Position numbers and translations under genes: made by a program. The notes under the pieces were generated by a model that had not been told where the DNA came from, ran no database searches, and saw nothing but the letters and a program-made list of their open reading frames with translations. 64,000 nucleotides of DNA from assembly GCF_019443965.1 (NCBI RefSeq), contig NZ_CP040814.1:496001-560000 (forward strand). The letters are read 5' to 3'. Below, piece after piece: positions 60,736-64,000 of this stretch (positions are counted from its first letter, which is position 1; every line of letters begins with the position of its first letter). The DNA comes from Salinibacterium sp. M195. Lineage in GTDB: Bacteria; Actinomycetota; Actinomycetes; Actinomycetales; Microbacteriaceae.

Positions 60736-61959
60736 ATGACTGACGACAACGGCGCACCAACGGAGTCTGCGCTAATGGACCGCCCTCTCGAGGGCATTCT
60801 GGTTCTGGACTTCAGCCAATTCTTGGCCGGACCAGTTGCCGCGATGCGTCTCGCTGACCTCGGCGCCCGCGTCATCAAGGTCGAACGACCTGGCACGGGC
60901 GACATCGGTCGCACCCTCGCTTTCGCCGGTCGAGAGTTCGACGGCGACACCGTTTCCTTCCACGCGATGAACCGCAACAAAGAGTCGATCACCGCTGACC
61001 TCAAGGTCGCCGATGACCTCGCCTACGTGAAAGAGCTCGTCGAGCGTGCCGACGTGATCATCCAGAACTTCCGCCCCGGTGTGATGGAACGCATCGGGCT
61101 CGACTTCGAATCGGTGCGCGCCATCAACCCCGGCATCGTCTACGCCAGCGCGACCGGCTACGGCGAAGAGGGCCCGTGGAAAGATCGCCCGGGGCAAGAT
61201 TTGCTCGCTCAAGCCATGTCGGGCATCCCGTGGCTCAACGGCTCGAAGACTGACGGCCCCGTGCCGGTCGGGCTCTCGATCGCCGACCATCTCATGAGTT
61301 GCCACATTGCCCAGGGAGTGACGGCACTTCTCGTGCGCAAGTTCCGCACCGGCAAGGGCGGGCTCGTGCAGACCAGCTTGCTCGAAGCGATGCTCGACCT
61401 GCAGTTCGAACTGCTGAGCACCAAGCTCAACGACGACACCATCACGGTGCAACGTCATGGCGAGCACTCGGCTCATGCCTTCTTGGCGGCGCCCTACGGC
61501 ACGTATCCCACCACAGATGGTTACATCGCGATGGCGATGAACGCGCTGCCGAAACTGGGCGACCTTCTTGGCATTGCTGAGCTCAGCGAAATGCATGACC
61601 CGCAGCTGGCCTGGGATCGCCAAGAGTACGTCGAAGACTTGCTCGCGGCGCGCTTTGCGACCGGCACTACTCAGCAGTGGCTCGACATTCTCGACGCTGG
61701 CGACGTGTGGTGTGCTCCCGTGCTCACGCTCGACGAACTGCTTGCCTCTGGCGGTTTCGAAGCGATTCGGATGACACAGCCGGTCACCCGCGGAGGCAAC
61801 GAACTCCTGACCACCCGTAGCCCCATCCGCGTTGACGGTCAGATCCTGTCGAGCACTAAAGCGGCCCCAACACTCGGGGAAGATAACGACCGCGTGCGTG
61901 CCGAGTTCCCATCTCGCGCCGCCGCGACCGCCGGCGCCGCCCAGGAAGCCACAGCATGA
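60736..61959 (+). CDS. CaiB/BaiF family CoA-transferase
   Basis: 407 residues of class III CoA-transferases, which move CoA between carboxylic acids. LVLDFSQFLAGPVAAMRLADLGARVIKVERPGTGDIGR opens the family domain, SFHAMNRNKESITADLK and GIVYASATGYGEEGPWKDRPGQDLLAQAMSG follow; the catalytic Asp is the D of PGQD. The stop overlaps the next gene by 4 bases (ATGA). Substrate unknown; the neighbours suggest an organic acid degraded as its CoA ester. Confidence 0.93.
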   Translation: MTDDNGAPTESALMDRPLEGILVLDFSQFLAGPVAAMRLADLGARVIKVERPGTGDIGRTLAFAGREFDGDTVSFHAMNRNKESITADLKVADDLAYVKELVERADVIIQNFRPGVMERIGLDFESVRAINPGIVYASATGYGEEGPWKDRPGQDLLAQAMSGIPWLNGSKTDGPVPVGLSIADHLMSCHIAQGVTALLVRKFRTGKGGLVQTSLLEAMLDLQFELLSTKLNDDTITVQRHGEHSAHAFLAAPYGTYPTTDGYIAMAMNALPKLGDLLGIAELSEMHDPQLAWDRQEYVEDLLAARFATGTTQQWLDILDAGDVWCAPVLTLDELLASGGFEAIRMTQPVTRGGNELLTTRSPIRVDGQILSSTKAAPTLGEDNDRVRAEFPSRAAATAGAAQEATA

Positions 61960-63089
61960 GCCCGACCATCGTCCGCGGAATGACCTGGGAACACGAGCGC
62001 GGCTACGGCAGCGTCGTAAAGGCCGCCGAAGCGTATCGCTCGGTAGCTCCCGATGTTGAGGTGCAGTGGGAGTACCGCTCACTGCAGGCTTTTGCCGACC
62101 AAGATCTAGAGAGTCTGGTCGAGCAATACGATCTGCTCGTGATCGATCATCCGCACATTCCGATTGCTGCCGAAGACGCACTCTTCACCCCGCTGAACGG
62201 TCGCGGCTTTGATGCCGAGTTGGCCACGCTCGCGGCACAGTCGGTCGGGCGCTCGCACGAGTCGTACCAGCACCTCGGTCAGCAGTGGGGCCTCGCGCTC
62301 GACGCCGCAGCGCAGGTTGCCGCGTATCGCCCCGACCTTCTCGAGTCGCCGCCCCGCAATTGGGATGAGGTCATGGCGCTCGCCGAAGAAGGTCGAGTGC
62401 TGTGGCCGTTCAAGCCCGTCGATGCGTACTCGAGCCTCATCACGATCGCGTCCGGACTGGGCGAAGATCCGATGGCGACGCCCGGCGTCTTCCTGTCGGA
62501 AGAGGTGCTGACCCGTTCGATGGAGTTGCTGACGCGACTCGCGCGTCTGGTGCCGGCCGACAACGCTGGCTTCAACCCGATCCAGGTCGCCGATGTGCTG
62601 GCCGAGAGCGACACCTTCGCGTACTCGCCGCTGCTCTTCGGGTACACGAACTACTCCCGTGCCGGCTACCGGCCGAACCGCGTGCAGTACATCGACATCC
62701 CGAGCTCGACTCGCGGTGTTGCTGGCTCACTGCTCGGTGGTGCCGGTATCGCAGTGTCGTCACGCAGCGAGGTCATGGATGCCGCAATCGCGCACGCCTT
62801 CTGGCTTGCGTCAGGCCCAGTGCAAGAGGGTTCGTACTACGACGGCGGTGGCCAGCCCGGCAACACGGTCGCGTGGGAAAGTGCCCGCACCAATGCAGAC
62901 AGCCTCGACTTCTTCACTGGCACGCGCGCGACTCTCGAAGGCGCCTACATGCGCCCCCGCTTTGCGACCTACATCGACCTGCAAAATGCGGTCTCCCCGC
63001 TAGTGACCTCGGCACTCTTAGGCGAGATCACAATCGCTGAACTACGCGAACGCCTCGATGCGGGCGTCGCAGAATGGCTGGTGCGCTGA
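61956..63089 (+). CDS. solute-binding-fold protein without a signal peptide
   Basis: 377 residues with the family 1 extracellular solute-binding pattern: [53 protein letters not shown], and [21 protein letters not shown]. The protein starts directly with [16 protein letters not shown] and has no signal or lipobox, so it should stay in the cytoplasm. It overlaps both neighbours (4 bases and 1 base), and no permease or ATPase genes are present. It may bind the acid or CoA ester for the CoA-transferase/MaoC pair rather than serve a transporter (inference). Confidence 0.75.
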   Translation: MSPTIVRGMTWEHERGYGSVVKAAEAYRSVAPDVEVQWEYRSLQAFADQDLESLVEQYDLLVIDHPHIPIAAEDALFTPLNGRGFDAELATLAAQSVGRSHESYQHLGQQWGLALDAAAQVAAYRPDLLESPPRNWDEVMALAEEGRVLWPFKPVDAYSSLITIASGLGEDPMATPGVFLSEEVLTRSMELLTRLARLVPADNAGFNPIQVADVLAESDTFAYSPLLFGYTNYSRAGYRPNRVQYIDIPSSTRGVAGSLLGGAGIAVSSRSEVMDAAIAHAFWLASGPVQEGSYYDGGGQPGNTVAWESARTNADSLDFFTGTRATLEGAYMRPRFATYIDLQNAVSPLVTSALLGEITIAELRERLDAGVAEWLVR

Positions 63090-63544
63090 TGCTCACAAAA
63101 GACCGCTGGTACGACGATCACGAGGTGGGGGAGCGCCGCGAAACCGTCGGCCGCACCATCACCGAAGCCGACATCGTGCTGCACGCTGGCCAGACCGGCG
63201 ACTTCTTTCCGCACCACATGGATGCCGAATGGATGGCGACGCAGCCCGCCGGTCAGCGCATCGCCCACGGCACCCTCATCCTCTCCGTCGCGGTGGGAAT
63301 GACAGCGGGCGACATCAATCCGCAGGCCATGAGCTATGGGTATGACCGCATCCGCTTCATCCGCCCCGTTTTTATCGGAGACACCATTCGGGTGACCGCT
63401 GAGATCAACGAGATGTCGTTGCATGCCAAGCGACCGGATGAAGCCGGCTACCTGCACGAGCTGGTCACGGTAATCAATCAGCACGGCGACACCGTGATGG
63501 TTCTTACTCACCTTTATTTGGTCAATCGACGTACCAAAGGCTAG
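63089..63544 (+). CDS. MaoC-family dehydratase
   Basis: 151 residues from ATG 63089, which overlaps the previous stop (TGATG). A hot-dog fold hydratase: [43 protein letters not shown] holds the catalytic D-x(4)-H region, [14 protein letters not shown] and [24 protein letters not shown] follow. MaoC enzymes hydrate enoyl-CoAs; next to a CaiB/BaiF transferase this suggests beta-hydroxyacyl-CoA chemistry as in mesaconyl-CoA-type hydratases. Confidence 0.9.
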   Translation: MLTKDRWYDDHEVGERRETVGRTITEADIVLHAGQTGDFFPHHMDAEWMATQPAGQRIAHGTLILSVAVGMTAGDINPQAMSYGYDRIRFIRPVFIGDTIRVTAEINEMSLHAKRPDEAGYLHELVTVINQHGDTVMVLTHLYLVNRRTKG

Positions 63545-63566
63545 TTGCCCGAATACACTGGCAATC

Positions 63567-64000
63567 ATGGCTACTTTGAGTGATGTTGCAACCCGCGCCG
63601 GAGTTTCGGTGTCGGCGGTTTCGCGTGTGCTGAGCGAAAAGCCTGGCGTACGGGTGAGCGTGGCAACACGTCAGCGCATTCACGATGCCGCGAAAGAGCT
63701 CAACTACCGGCCCAACTTCACGGCTCGAGCGCTCAAGTCGTCGCGCACGCACGCCGTCGGACTAGTGGTGCCCGGAGTGACAAACGCGATCTTCGCCGAG
63801 CTCATGCGCGGCGTCGAAGAAGAGGCAAGCAGCAAGGACTACATGGTGCTGATCGCCAGCACCGAACGCTTGCCCGAGGGTGAAGAGTCGATCCCGCGCC
63901 TCATGGGGGAGGGACGAGTCGACGGAGTGCTCGTGCAGTTCGGCGACCACTTGAGCGGTGATGACCTGCGCACCGTCACCGATAGCGGCCTGCCCGTGAT
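63567..64000 (+). CDS. LacI-family regulator, N-terminal part (cut by window edge)
   Basis: The first 144 codons are visible. The helix-turn-helix is classic LacI (TLSDVATRAGVSVSAVSRVLSEKPGVRVSVATRQRIHDAAKELNYRPNFTARAL), then the periplasmic-binding-like domain begins (AVGLVVPGVTNAIFAELMRGVEEEA). ATG at 63567, 22 bases after the MaoC stop. It probably controls the flanking catabolic genes through the operator at 60691-60708. Confidence 0.92.
   Translation, partial: MATLSDVATRAGVSVSAVSRVLSEKPGVRVSVATRQRIHDAAKELNYRPNFTARALKSSRTHAVGLVVPGVTNAIFAELMRGVEEEASSKDYMVLIASTERLPEGEESIPRLMGEGRVDGVLVQFGDHLSGDDLRTVTDSGLPV

Overview
The window is a piece of chromosome from a high-GC Gram-positive bacterium, most likely a member of the Microbacteriaceae (Actinomycetota; Salinibacterium/Rhodoglobus-like by impression, which is inference). 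Reasons: the trxB-murJ-DUF6049-cca block next to rpsF-ssb-rpsR-rplI-dnaB, frequent GTG starts, many 1-4 bp start/stop overlaps, and actinobacterial regulatory sites (a SigR/SigH-type promoter, DtxR/IdeR iron boxes, a CsoR-type copper operator, DasR/NagR-type half-sites). I found no tRNA, rRNA, CRISPR array or intact insertion sequence.

Layout. 1-9.0 kb: core genes (trxB start, lipid II flippase murJ, a DUF6049 surface protein, CCA-adding enzyme, then the S6-SSB-S18-L9 operon and dnaB behind an AT-richer gap with DnaA-box-like sites). 9-14.3 kb: two small membrane proteins and an iron-box-controlled siderophore uptake system (lipoprotein, two permeases, ATPase). 14.3-24.7 kb: purB, a low-molecular-weight tyrosine phosphatase, a WXG100-like protein paired with an alpha/beta-hydrolase-like protein, a small membrane protein, an aminotransferase followed by a complete E1alpha/E1beta/E2 2-oxoacid dehydrogenase, and an AI-2E family protein. 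24.7-30.7 kb: alditol oxidase, zinc uptake (znuACB) with a Zur-family repressor, then cysteine-poor ribosomal proteins L28, L33 and S14, and HU. 30.7-40 kb: a CopD/CtaG copper-cytochrome oxidase assembly protein; a divergent histidine kinase facing a response regulator/HEAT-repeat/glycosyltransferase operon; an exported protein; a PIF1-like helicase.

40-48.7 kb is an N-acetylglucosamine locus: GntR regulator, BadF-type kinase, SIS protein, intracellular GH84 hexosaminidase and an ABC importer in one tightly overlapped operon. Divergent from it, across half-sites resembling DasR dre elements, lies a GNAT gene whose sequence resembles the C-terminal acetyltransferase-like domain of animal O-GlcNAcase, followed by a Gfo/Idh/MocA oxidoreductase. 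The two halves of a eukaryotic O-GlcNAcase therefore occur as separate genes in one locus.

48.7-55.3 kb: heme oxygenase (possible iron box), an MFS exporter, a tandem pair of DUF4383 membrane proteins with matching upstream elements, a DUF2470 protein and a CopB-like copper ATPase behind a CsoR-type palindrome. 55.3-58.8 kb is an accessory patch (MarR/SDR pair, a helical protein of unknown function, an SMI1/KNR4 protein) bounded and interrupted by broken 3' fragments of a KduD-like dehydrogenase; an intact KduD-like gene follows. 58.8-64 kb: a catabolic cluster (KduD-like SDR, zinc alcohol dehydrogenase, and divergently a CaiB/BaiF CoA-transferase, a solute-binding-fold protein without a signal peptide, a MaoC hydratase and a LacI regulator cut by the window edge) with a LacI-type operator in the divergent promoter region.
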